This document shows positions 26,415 through 35,899 of a stretch of DNA of 47,554 nucleotides, piece after piece. Each line of letters opens with the position of its first letter. The first letter of the stretch is position 1. The translations under genes and the position numbers were made by a program. The stretch covers positions 1 through 47,554 of the forward strand of contig CADECW010000053.1 in the NCBI GenBank assembly GCA_902825855.1, read 5' to 3'. Origin of the DNA: an uncultured Rhodospirillales bacterium (GTDB lineage: Bacteria; Pseudomonadota; Alphaproteobacteria; Reyranellales; Reyranellaceae). The notes under the pieces are model-generated. The model saw only the letters and a list, made by a program, of their open reading frames with translations. It ran no database searches and had not been told where the DNA came from.

Positions 26415-28268
26415 TCATTTCTTGTCCCGCTGCAGCGCCTTGTCCTTGGCCTCGTCGATCCACCAGGTGTCGAAGGCGACGGGCGAGTATTTGGCCGCCT
26501 TGACCGGCCGGGCGAAGCGGTTCCAGTAGGCGACGTAGGCGGTGTTGCTGTGCCAGTTGGGCACCACGAAGTGGCTCCATAGCAGCACGCGGTCGAGCGC
26601 ACGGGTGGCGTTTATCAGGCTCTCGCGGTCGGGTGCGCCGATCAGCGTCTCGATCAGGTTGTCGATCGCGGCGTCCTTGATGCCGATGGCATTGCGGCTG
26701 CCCTTGGTGTCGGCCGCCTTCGAGCCCCAGAAGTCGCGCTGCTCGTTGCCCGGCGACAGCGACTGGCCGAAGCCCGTCACCATCATGTCGAAGTCGAACT
26801 CGTCGTCTCGGCGCTTGAACTGCGCGGTATCGATGGTGCGCACGTTCATGTCGACGCCGATGCGCTCGAGGTTCTGCTTGTAAGGCAGCACGACGCGCTC
26901 GAAGCTCGCATCGTTCAGCAGCATCTCGAAGGCGAGCTTCTTGCCCGTCTTCGTCTCGGTCATCTTGCCGTCCTTGACCTCCCAGCCGGCCTCCTTCAGG
27001 AGCGCCAGCGCACGCCGCGCCAGGTCGCGCACGTTGCCGGTGCCGTCGGACTCGGGGATCTTGAACTCCTTGGTGAAGACTTCCTCGGGGATCTTGCCGC
27101 GCAACGGTTCGAGATATTTCAGCTCGGCCGGCGTCGGCAGGCCCGACGAGGCGAGCTCGGAGTTGCCGAAGAACGAGATGTTGCGCTTGTACATCCCGTA
27201 GAACAGGTTCTTGTTGGTCCAGGCGAAGTCGAACATGGTGGCGATCGCCTCGCGTACCCGCTTGTCCTTGAAGAAGTCACGCCGCGTGTTGAAGGCGAAG
27301 CACTGCATGCCGGTCGGCAGCTCGTGCGGGATCTCGGCGCGCTGGATGCGGCCGTCGCGCACGGCCGGGATATCGTAGGCGGTTGCCCAGTTGCGCGCGA
27401 TGTTCTCCTGGCGGAGGTCGATCTCGCCTGCCTTGAAGGCCTCGAACTGCACGGTGACGTCGCGGTAATACTCGTAGCGCAGGACGTCGAAGTTGCTGCG
27501 CCCGCGGTTGAACCACAGGTCCCTGGCCCACCAGTCGTCGACGCGGCGATAGGCGATCGAGCGGCCGACGTCCATGGAATCGACCTTGTAGGGGCCGCTG
27601 CCCAGCGCCGGTTCGAGCGAGACCTTCTCGAAGTCGCGCGTCGCCCACCACTTGGAGGGCAGGACAGGGAGCTGGCCGATGATCAGCGGCAATTCCTTGT
27701 TGGTGCTGTCGCGAAAGGTGAACAGCACCTTGCGGTCGCCGGTCTTCTCGGCCTTCAGCACGTCGCCGTAGTAGAAGGCGTAGTTGGGCAGCCCCTTGGC
27801 CTTCAGCGTATCGAAGGTCCAGATCACGTCCTCGACGGTGATCGGCGAGCCGTCATGGAAGCGCGCCTGCGGGCGCAGCGTGAAGGCGACCCACGAGCGG
27901 TCCTCGGGCCATTCGATGGTCTCGGCGATCAGGCCGTACTCGGTCGAGGCCTCGTCGCGCGAGGACCAGCAGAGCGTGTCCCACAGCGCGGTGATGCCGG
28001 CTGCCGGCACGCTCTTGATGATGAAGGGATGCAGCGAATCGAAGGTCCCGCGGGCCCCTAGGCGCACCGAGCCGCCCTTGGGCGCATTGGGATTGAGATA
28101 GTCCGGCGGGCCTGAGTCGGCCGCATATTTCGGCGTGCCGTGCATGGCAAAGCCATGGCTGACATTGATCTTCTGTGACGCCGGCTGGCTCTGTGCCCGT
28201 ACGATCGCCGGGGCGCCCAGCCAAAGCGCCGTGCTGCCCAACAACAATCCGCGCCGTTTGATCGCCAT
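26415..28268 (-). CDS. yejA: YejA-like peptide-binding protein (solute-binding family 5)
   Basis: Encodes 617 residues with an export signal (MAIKRRGLLLGSTALWLGAPAIVRA). The mature protein starts with HGFAMHGTPKYAADSGPPDYLNPNAPKGG, matching YejA rather than general OppA proteins, and contains VAFTLRPQARFHDGSPITVEDVIWTFD, a family-5 hallmark. It would capture peptides in the periplasm and deliver them to YejBE. The signal has a KRR that might use Tat, although hydrophobicity is also compatible with Sec. A TATATA-rich stretch about 40 bp upstream is a possible promoter, but no good -35 was found. It is the first gene of the yejA-B-E-F unit. Confidence 0.93.
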   Translation of the reverse strand: MAIKRRGLLLGSTALWLGAPAIVRAQSQPASQKINVSHGFAMHGTPKYAADSGPPDYLNPNAPKGGSVRLGARGTFDSLHPFIIKSVPAAGITALWDTLCWSSRDEASTEYGLIAETIEWPEDRSWVAFTLRPQARFHDGSPITVEDVIWTFDTLKAKGLPNYAFYYGDVLKAEKTGDRKVLFTFRDSTNKELPLIIGQLPVLPSKWWATRDFEKVSLEPALGSGPYKVDSMDVGRSIAYRRVDDWWARDLWFNRGRSNFDVLRYEYYRDVTVQFEAFKAGEIDLRQENIARNWATAYDIPAVRDGRIQRAEIPHELPTGMQCFAFNTRRDFFKDKRVREAIATMFDFAWTNKNLFYGMYKRNISFFGNSELASSGLPTPAELKYLEPLRGKIPEEVFTKEFKIPESDGTGNVRDLARRALALLKEAGWEVKDGKMTETKTGKKLAFEMLLNDASFERVVLPYKQNLERIGVDMNVRTIDTAQFKRRDDEFDFDMMVTGFGQSLSPGNEQRDFWGSKAADTKGSRNAIGIKDAAIDNLIETLIGAPDRESLINATRALDRVLLWSHFVVPNWHSNTAYVAYWNRFARPVKAAKYSPVAFDTWWIDEAKDKALQRDKK

Positions 28269-28349
28269 GCTGGTCCCCGAAACAAGCCTTCACTTCATAT
28301 ATAGCGTGCCCGAGTTGGGCCGCACTATGGCCGCCGGGTCAACTCGGTG

Positions 28350-29324
28350 TCAGGTTTCGCCCTTGATTCCGGCTTCCTTCACAAGCTTGCCGTAGCGCGT
28401 GTAGTCGGCCTTCCACATGGCCATGACGTCGGCGGGCGAACGAGGTTGCGGCACCTCGCAGCCGGCCTTGGCCAATCGGTCGCGGGTCTCCGGGCCGGCC
28501 AGCGCCTTCATGGCCGAGGCGTGCAGGCGCTCGATGACGGGCGCGGGCGTGCCGGCGCGCACCGCGATCACGTACCAGCTCATGACCTGGGCATCGGCAA
28601 AGCCTGCCTCGGCGAAGGTCGGCACGTCGGGCATGGCGGGAATACGCTTGTCGGCCAGCACGGCCAGAGCCCGCAGTTTGCCGCTCTGGACATGCTGAAT
28701 GCTGAGCGGCCCCGGCAGGAAACCGACCTGCAGGCGACCCTCAAGCAGGTCGGGGATGGCCGGCGGCACGCCACGATAGGGAACGCCGGTCATGTCGATC
28801 CTGTACCGGTTCTTGAGCAGCTCGACCGAGAGATGCAGCGAGGTGCCGTTGCCTGGGTTCATGTAGTTGAGTTTGCCGGGGTTGGCGCGGGCATAGTCGA
28901 TCAGCTCCTTAAGGGTCGTCACCGGCAGGGCGGGATTGACCGTCGCAACCGATGTCGCCACCGCGACCAGCGCTACCGGCTGGAAGTCGCCGAGCGCATC
29001 GTAGGATACCGGCTGCAGATGCGGCACCACGACGTGGCTGATCGTGGCCATCACCCAGCTGTAGCCGTCGGCCGGTGCCTGCGGAATCAATGCCGTGGCA
29101 AGCGTGCCGTTGGCGCCGGGCCTGGGTTCGACCACAACGGGTTGGCCGAGATCGGCCTGCATCGGCTCCGTCACGGCGCGGGTCACGATGTCGACGATGC
29201 CGCCCACCGGAAACGGCACCAGCATGCGCATCGGTTTGACGGGAAAAGCCTGCGCCATCGCACGCGATGCAACCGCCCACAGGGCGGCGCTGCCGATCGC
29301 GCCCCGGCGAGTGATGGTCTTCAT
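28350..29324 (-). CDS. Bug/TctC substrate-binding protein 2
   Basis: Encodes 324 residues with an export signal (MKTITRRGAIGSAALWAVASRAMAQ). The RR in TRRGAI hints at Tat export. The mature part shows MRMLVPFPVGGIVDIVTRAV, VVVEPRPGANGTLATAL and DMTGVPYRGVPPAIPDLLEG, the two-lobed Bug fold for carboxylated ligands. GGGAGG sits just before the ATG at 29324. It lies 22 bp after Bug receptor 3 on the same strand, so the two are co-transcribed and may have arisen by duplication. No membrane components are near, and the ligand is unknown. Confidence 0.9.
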   Translation of the reverse strand: MKTITRRGAIGSAALWAVASRAMAQAFPVKPMRMLVPFPVGGIVDIVTRAVTEPMQADLGQPVVVEPRPGANGTLATALIPQAPADGYSWVMATISHVVVPHLQPVSYDALGDFQPVALVAVATSVATVNPALPVTTLKELIDYARANPGKLNYMNPGNGTSLHLSVELLKNRYRIDMTGVPYRGVPPAIPDLLEGRLQVGFLPGPLSIQHVQSGKLRALAVLADKRIPAMPDVPTFAEAGFADAQVMSWYVIAVRAGTPAPVIERLHASAMKALAGPETRDRLAKAGCEVPQPRSPADVMAMWKADYTRYGKLVKEAGIKGET

Positions 29325-29346
29325 TCATCCTCCCAGCGGCGGTTCT

Positions 29347-30303
29347 TCAGTTCGCCTTGAAGCCCGAGGCCCGGATGATCGGGCCCCACTTGTCGTAGTC
29401 CGCACGCAGGATAGCGGCGAGTTCGGCCGGGCCAAGCCCCGAGGCCTCGAGCCCTATCGGATCGAAGCGCTGCTTCACGTCGTCGCCTCTTGCGGCCTCG
29501 ATCGCCGCCGCCGCCAGCCGGTCGACGACGTCGCGCGGTGTGCCGGCCGGCGCGAACAGGGCGTACCAGCCTGAGCCTTCGATGGCGTAGCCGCTCTCCT
29601 TGAAGGTTGGCACGTCAGGATACTGTGGCGAGCGGCTGGCGCCCGATGAGGCGAGCAGGTGCACCTTGCCTGCGCGCGCCAGCTGGCCGAGATCGGTGAG
29701 GGTGAGGACCGCCGCGGCGATCTCGCCCGACATCAGTGCCTGCATGGCCGGACCGCCGCCCTTGTAGGGAATGTGCGTCAGCTCGATGCCGGCCGCTTTG
29801 GCGAACAGGAGCCCGAAGAAGTGCGGCAGGCTGCCGGCGGCAGGCGAGGCGAAGTCGCCGTAGCCGCCCTGCTTCGCCAGCGCCACGTACTCCGCGAGCG
29901 TCGTCGCCGGCACCTTGGGTCCAACGGCCAACGCCAGCTGGAACGACGCCACGTGCGCGACGGCCACGTAGTCGCGGAAAGGATCGTACGCGAGCTGGCT
30001 GTAGGAATGCGGGAACGCCACCATGTTGGCGAGCGGTGTCATCAGGAGCGTGTTGCCGTCGGGCGCAGCCTGCTTCACCGCCATGTTGGCCACGATGCCG
30101 CCAGCGCCGGTCTTGTTCTCGACCACGACCGACCGGCCGAGCGACCTGCTCATCTTCTCGGCGATCACGCGGGTGATGGCGTCGGCGCTGCCGCCTGGCG
30201 GGACGCCCAGCACGATATGAAGTGGCTTGTTCTGGGCTACAGCCCGGCCCGTGGCCATGGCGATGGCGGCGCCCAAGGCAGTACGGCGGGTCAGCCTGTT
30301 CAA
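29347..30303 (-). CDS. Bug/TctC substrate-binding protein 3
   Basis: Encodes 318 residues with a likely twin-arginine-type export signal (LTRRTALGAAIAMATGRAVAQ). Bug features are LHIVLGVPPGGSADAITRVIAEK, VVVENKTGAGGIVANMA and ELTHIPYKGGGPAMQALMSGE. The start is a TTG at 30303: it is the only upstream option before a TAG in frame, but no clear ribosome-binding site is seen. It is the first gene of the minus-strand run toward yejA and is divergent from the selenoprotein gene, with 84 bp between them. The divergent arrangement suggests that receptor and reductase may be responding to the same substrate. Confidence 0.88.
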   Translation of the reverse strand: MNRLTRRTALGAAIAMATGRAVAQNKPLHIVLGVPPGGSADAITRVIAEKMSRSLGRSVVVENKTGAGGIVANMAVKQAAPDGNTLLMTPLANMVAFPHSYSQLAYDPFRDYVAVAHVASFQLALAVGPKVPATTLAEYVALAKQGGYGDFASPAAGSLPHFFGLLFAKAAGIELTHIPYKGGGPAMQALMSGEIAAAVLTLTDLGQLARAGKVHLLASSGASRSPQYPDVPTFKESGYAIEGSGWYALFAPAGTPRDVVDRLAAAAIEAARGDDVKQRFDPIGLEASGLGPAELAAILRADYDKWGPIIRASGFKAN

Positions 30304-30331
30304 GCGGAGGAAAACCTAGGGGATGCGTGCG

Positions 30332-30360
30332 AAATTGTCATCCTGGCCAAAATTGACATC
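30332..30360. promoter_or_regulatory. Direct repeat in the divergent Bug receptor/selenoprotein promoter region
   Basis: AAATTGTCATC (30332-30342) and AAATTGACATC (30350-30360) form an imperfect direct repeat, 10 of 11 identical with starts 18 bp apart. It lies in the only AT-rich part of the 84-bp gap between divergent genes. The second copy contains TTGACA, a consensus -35 box, but a good -10 at 17 bp is not obvious. A regulator-binding role is inferred from position and repetition only. Confidence 0.3.
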
Positions 30361-30387
30361 ACCGTGGCGCGGTCGCAGTTTTGAGGC

Positions 30388-31314
30388 ATGGCCGACACCG
30401 CCCAATTCGCGCCCGACTATGACGCGCCGATCGAGTACATGCGCCGCACCCGCGAGTACTACCTCGCGCTGGGCTACGACAATCCCTATCGCTGGGCGCA
30501 CTATGTCGACGCACCGTTCCAGGCACTGAAGAAGCCGCTGAACGAGTCGACGCTGGCGCTGATCAGCACGGCCGCGCCCTACCAGCCCGACAAGGGCGAT
30601 CAGGGGCCGGGTGCGGCCTATAACGCCGGCGCCAAGTTCTATACCGTCTTTTCTGGCGACACCGCGATCGACCACGACACGCGCATCTCCCACATCGGTT
30701 ACGACCGCAAGCACACCACAGCCGAGGATTCCAACACCTGGTTCCCGTTGCCGCTGATGCGCGAGTTCGCCAGCCAGGGTCGCTTCAAGCTCGCCAAGCA
30801 CTTCCACGGTGCGCCGACCAACCGCAGCCAGCGGGTGACGCTCGAAACCGACGCGCCGGAAATCCTGGCACGCTGCCGACAGGACCAGGTCGACGCCGCT
30901 CTGCTTGTGCCGACTTGACCCGTTTGCCACCAGACCGTGAGTCTGGTCGCCCGCTATCTGGAAAGGAACGGCATCCCCACGGTGGTCATGGGGGCGGCGA
31001 AGGACATCGTCGAGCATGCCGGTGTGCCGCGCTTCCTGTTCAGCGACTTCCCGCTGGGCAATTCCTGCGGCAAGCCGCACGAGCCCGATACGCAGCGCTT
31101 CACCCTCGACCTGGCGTTGAAAGTGCTGGAGAGCGCCATCGGCCCGCGCACCACGGTGCAGTCGCCGTTACGCTGGAACGACGACGGCGACTGGAAGCGC
31201 GACTACAACAACCTCGAGCGCATGCCGCCCGAGGAAGTCGCCCGGCGTCGCGCCGAATTCGACAAGGTGAAGCAGGTCGCGCTGCAGCAGCGACAGAAGT
31301 CGGGCGTCGCATAG
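30388..31314 (+). CDS. GrdB/PrdB-family reductase, predicted selenoprotein (in-frame TGA = selenocysteine 177)
   Basis: One frame of 308 residues is interrupted once by TGA at 30916-30918, codon 177. Reading it as selenocysteine gives LLVPT-U-PVCHQTVSLVARYLE, a redox U-x-x-C motif. Similarity continues on both sides: the N-terminal half has DAPIEYMRRTREYYLALGY, and the C-terminal half has IPTVVMGAAKDIVEHAGVPRFLFSDFPLG. These match the GRDB family (glycine/sarcosine/betaine/D-proline reductase selenoprotein B), where the active-site residue is Sec or Cys. A matching SECIS-like hairpin follows. Neither half alone would be a functional protein. Substrate is unknown; CoA-transferase 2 follows 58 bp later. 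No selA, selB, selC or selD gene is in the window, so decoding depends on genes elsewhere. A pseudogene with a nonsense mutation is the alternative. Confidence 0.83.
30926..30950 (+). promoter_or_regulatory. Bacterial SECIS element for selenocysteine insertion
   Basis: ACCAGAC (30929-30935) pairs perfectly with GTCTGGT (30941-30947), leaving the loop CGTGA (30936-30940). After a C-C mismatch, two more pairs (GC/GC, 30926-30927 with 30949-30950) extend the stem. There are 17 nt between the TGA at 30916-30918 and the loop. A stem of this length, a short loop with G in its first two bases, and a 16-37-nt spacing are the known requirements for SelB-directed UGA decoding. The hairpin is within coding sequence, as expected in bacteria. 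Folding was done by eye. Confidence 0.75.
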
Positions 31315-31372
31315 TGCACGTTGTCGATGCAAGCACGGGCGACGGGAGGCGGGCTGCAAGGTCCGCAACTGA

Positions 31373-32569
31373 ATGACTGGCAAACCTTTTTCTGGCGTAA
31401 AAGTCCTCGATTTCACGCGTGTGCTGGCAGGTCCCTACGGCACCTACCAGCTGGCGCTTCTCGGCGCCGACGTGATCAAGATCGAAAGCCGCGAAGGCGA
31501 CGACATGCGGTTCGGCTCGCGCGCCAACGACTGGGAGAAGCGCGGACTGGCCGCGCCCTGGGTCTCGGTCAATGCCGGCAAGCGCTCGATCACCCTCGAC
31601 CTCAAGAAGCCCAAGGCGATCGAGGTGGTGAAGCGTCTCGCGGCGAAAGCCGACGTGGTGACGGAGAACTTCCGGCCGGGCGTGATGGACAAGCTCGGCA
31701 TCGGCTACGACGTCCTGAAGGAAATCAATCCGCGCCTGATCTATTGCGCGGTGTCGGGCTTCGGCCAGGTCGGACCCGACCGCGGGACTGCGGCGTTCGA
31801 CGGCATGATCCAGGCGATGTCCGGCCTGATGTCGATCACCGGCTTCCCGACCAACGGCCCGACGCGTGTCGGCTTCGCCGGTGCCGACGTCATGTCGGGC
31901 GCCACGGCGGCGCTGGGCGTCGCCTCGGCGCTCTACCAGCGCACTCACACCGGCAAGGGCCAGCTGGTCGACGTCGCCATGATCGACGCGGTGATGGGCT
32001 ATCTCGCCCAGCAGTTCACCGAGCACATGATGACCGGCCGCGTCCACGAGCAGGCCGCTAACCGCTCGGTGACGCGCAAGCCGACGGGCGACCTGTACAA
32101 GACCAAGGACGGCTGGATGGTGCTGGCGGTCATGACCGAGCCGCAGTTCCAGCGCCTCATGAAGGATATCGGCCGCGCCGATGTGCTCGCCGATCCGCGC
32201 TTCCCCGATTGGCCCGCCCGCATCCAGAACGACAAGGCGCTGCACGACATCATCGAGGCCGAACTCGTCAAGGAGACCTCGGCCACCTGGGCCGAGCGCT
32301 TCGCCAAGGCCGACGTCCCGGCGGGCCGCGTGCTCTCGATCCCCGAGACGGTGAAGCTCGACCATTTTTCGCGCCGCACCGTCCTGCAGGAAGTCGACAC
32401 GCCGCATGGCCCGATCAAGGTCGTGGGCTCCGGATTCCGGATGGAGCATGGCGGCGGCTCGGTCGATCGCCCGCCCGCGACGCTCGGCCAGCATACCGAC
32501 GAGATCCTGCGTGAGGCTGGCTATTCGGACGCCGATATCGCCGGCATGCGGGCGGACAAGGTCGCCTGA
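31373..32569 (+). CDS. CaiB/BaiF family (class III) CoA-transferase 2
   Basis: Encodes 398 residues. The opening KPFSGVKVLDFTRVLAGPYGTYQLALLGADVIKIESREGDD is the family hallmark, LVDVAMIDAVMG supplies the catalytic Asp, and KTKDGWMVLAVMTEPQFQRL is a conserved later block. It catalyses CoA transfer between carboxylic acids; donor and acceptor are unknown. It follows the predicted selenoprotein by 58 bp on the same strand, with no clear terminator between, so a joint pathway (activation and reduction of an imported acid) is plausible but inferred. It is only a distant relative of CoA-transferase 1 (different catalytic-block sequence), not a recent duplicate. Confidence 0.88.
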   Translation: MTGKPFSGVKVLDFTRVLAGPYGTYQLALLGADVIKIESREGDDMRFGSRANDWEKRGLAAPWVSVNAGKRSITLDLKKPKAIEVVKRLAAKADVVTENFRPGVMDKLGIGYDVLKEINPRLIYCAVSGFGQVGPDRGTAAFDGMIQAMSGLMSITGFPTNGPTRVGFAGADVMSGATAALGVASALYQRTHTGKGQLVDVAMIDAVMGYLAQQFTEHMMTGRVHEQAANRSVTRKPTGDLYKTKDGWMVLAVMTEPQFQRLMKDIGRADVLADPRFPDWPARIQNDKALHDIIEAELVKETSATWAERFAKADVPAGRVLSIPETVKLDHFSRRTVLQEVDTPHGPIKVVGSGFRMEHGGGSVDRPPATLGQHTDEILREAGYSDADIAGMRADKVA

Positions 32570-32584
32570 GCCTGCATAGTGCCG

Positions 32585-32601
32585 CCGCCGATTCACGGCG
32601 G
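32585..32601 (+). terminator. Weak stem-loop after CoA-transferase 2
   Basis: CCGCCG (32585-32590), loop ATTCA, CGGCGG (32596-32601), starting 16 bp after the stop codon. No T-run follows, so it would be at best a Rho-assisted pause or an RNA-stabilising hairpin. Confidence 0.3.
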
Positions 32602-32668
32602 GCAGCGTTCGATGATCGTACGGCTGCGCACCGAGTGAAAATGCGCCGATCTTGAAGCGATCTTCACG

Positions 32669-32697
32669 TTTGCATCGGGCCGGTTCAGGCCTACAGT
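32669..32697 (+). promoter_or_regulatory. Putative thiC promoter
   Basis: TTTGCA (32669-32674) and TACAGT (32692-32697) are separated by 17 bp; each matches the sigma-70 consensus at four of six positions. Transcription would begin near 32703-32705, exactly where the TPP riboswitch starts, which supports the call. Confidence 0.45.
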
Positions 32698-32703
32698 GGC
32701 TCC

Positions 32704-34684
<1,981 letters not shown>

Positions 34685-34699
34685 TCAGGCGGCGCTCTT

Positions 34700-34747
34700 C
34701 ATGTTCCTCTTCCCCTGTTGAGGGCCCTGGCGGGGGAGAGGAGCATG
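34700..34747. terminator. Long stem-loop between convergent thiC and hydratase genes (repeat-like)
   Basis: The 16-nt arms CATGTTCCTCTTCCCC (34700-34715) and GGGGGAGAGGAGCATG (34732-34747) pair along their full length, with two G-T wobble pairs, around a 16-nt loop. It sits between two convergent stop codons, so it may serve as a bidirectional terminator or RNA end. The TCCTCT-type arms resemble a dispersed short palindrome; a related partial hairpin lies at about 45221-45240. Confidence 0.55.
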
Positions 34748-34764
34748 AACGCCAGGATGACAAG

Positions 34765-35550
34765 TCATGTGTAGCTCGCCGTCACCGTTCCGAATGGTCC
34801 GAAATCGGCGACGTAAGTCTCGCCAGCCTTCGGGCGCAGCATACCGGTCAGCGTGCCGGTGCTGATGATCTGGCCGGCCTTGAGCCCGATGCCGGTACGC
34901 GAGAGCTCGTTGGCGAGCCAGGTCAACGGCACCATGGGATGGTCGAGCGCGGCCGCGGCCGTTCCCTTGCGGCGGGCAACGCCGTTGCACGACAGCACGA
35001 CCTCCTGGCCGGCGATGTCGCGCTTCCTCCAGTCGTCGATCGCGGCGCCGTAGCAGATCGTGCCGCCGCCCGCGCCGTCGGCCAGGATTGCCGGCAGAGG
35101 CGGGAAGGCTGCGTCATGGACGAAGCGGCATTCCGCGAGCTCGATGCCAGGGTGCAGGGAGGCCACCGCCTCGGCCACTTCCGCGACCGTGTACGCTTTC
35201 GCGCGCGATGGCAGGTCGATTCCGAGCCGCGCCATGTACTCGACTTCGGGGATCGGGCTGCATTGCCGGGCATGCTCGACGCTCGTCGGCGAGGGCCTGA
35301 CGTAGGGGGCGAAGACGCGGCCGTAGATCGGCGCATCTGTGCGCAGTGCCTTCTGCATCTCTTCCTTCGCGGCCGCGATCTTCCAGCCCGCGACCGCCAG
35401 GCCCAGCTCCTCTTCGACCATGCGGGCGATGCGGTAAGCGGTCTCCCTGTCGGCCGGCACAAGGCGCGCCTCGAGGCCGCTCTGCTGGTGAGCGTCGCGG
35501 CGCAACGCAGCAAGCAGGCGGGCGAGTTCGCGCTGCGCTTTGGTGTCCAT
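34765..35550 (-). CDS. 2-keto-4-pentenoate hydratase/fumarylacetoacetate hydrolase-family enzyme
   Basis: Encodes 261 residues. Residue blocks such as VAGWKIAAAKEEMQKAL, GRVFAPYV, the metal-ligand region SPIPEVEYM, and LHPGIELAECRF match the hydratase/decarboxylase branch (MhpD, DmpE, HpaH) that hydrates 2-hydroxy-dienoates in meta-cleavage of aromatic compounds. The later region has LTGMLRPKAGETYVADFGPFG. There is no aromatic-ring dioxygenase in the window, so the pathway is unknown. I chose the ATG at 35550, with AAGGA 9 nt upstream, over an adjacent ATG at 35559. It is divergent from the efflux operon. Confidence 0.85.
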   Translation of the reverse strand: MDTKAQRELARLLAALRRDAHQQSGLEARLVPADRETAYRIARMVEEELGLAVAGWKIAAAKEEMQKALRTDAPIYGRVFAPYVRPSPTSVEHARQCSPIPEVEYMARLGIDLPSRAKAYTVAEVAEAVASLHPGIELAECRFVHDAAFPPLPAILADGAGGGTICYGAAIDDWRKRDIAGQEVVLSCNGVARRKGTAAAALDHPMVPLTWLANELSRTGIGLKAGQIISTGTLTGMLRPKAGETYVADFGPFGTVTASYT

Positions 35551-35899
35551 CGGTATCATTCCTTATGAGAGTATTGGGCGCGCCCTTTCTGGCGGGATGC
35601 GGAAGAATTGATCGGGCATTGACGGATCGTTGCGTGCATCAAGACGTCGGGGACACCATATGCCGTGCTGGAAGGTATGCGCACTTGCAACGATCGATAA
35701 CCAAAGTTATCTTGAGCGCATCAAGCCCGGGCGCATCGGAGGGTTGCTGGTCGCCACGGGACCTTTGCGGACGCCCGAGCGTTTCATCGAATGGCCGTCA
35801 TTGGCCGCTATCTTGCGCCCGGTGGACCGTCGGGGGAGATTCCGGCGAATCGGTCCGTATTGGTAAGCAGTTGGCGAGCGTTTGGGGCACAAGGACACG
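35551..35899. other. 349-bp intergenic region before the efflux operon; no convincing gene
   Basis: The region separates the divergent hydratase and efflux-adaptor genes. Short open frames exist in it (for example 35630-35866) but have no recognisable family, no good ribosome-binding site and an Arg-rich random look. The only structured part is the promoter/operator at 35685-35713. It probably holds the control region of the efflux operon. Confidence 0.6.
35685..35713 (+). promoter_or_regulatory. Putative efflux operon promoter with an overlapping inverted-repeat operator
   Basis: TTGCAA (35685-35690) and TATCTT (35708-35713) are 17 bp apart, a fair sigma-70 promoter. Overlapping the spacer and -10 box is the inverted repeat GATAAC (35696-35701), CAAA, GTTATC (35706-35711). 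A regulator bound there would block RNA polymerase. No regulator gene is adjacent. The leader to the adaptor ATG would be about 180 nt. Confidence 0.4.

Noticed and set aside
30388..31314. Two separate genes or a frameshifted pseudogene (30388-30918 and 30937-31314)
   Set aside because: Both parts lie in the same frame, separated only by one TGA. Sequence similarity to one family runs through it, and a SECIS-like hairpin follows, so one selenoprotein gene explains the data better.
35630..35866. Small plus-strand gene in the efflux promoter region
   Set aside because: No family, no ribosome-binding site, and it covers the likely promoter and operator.
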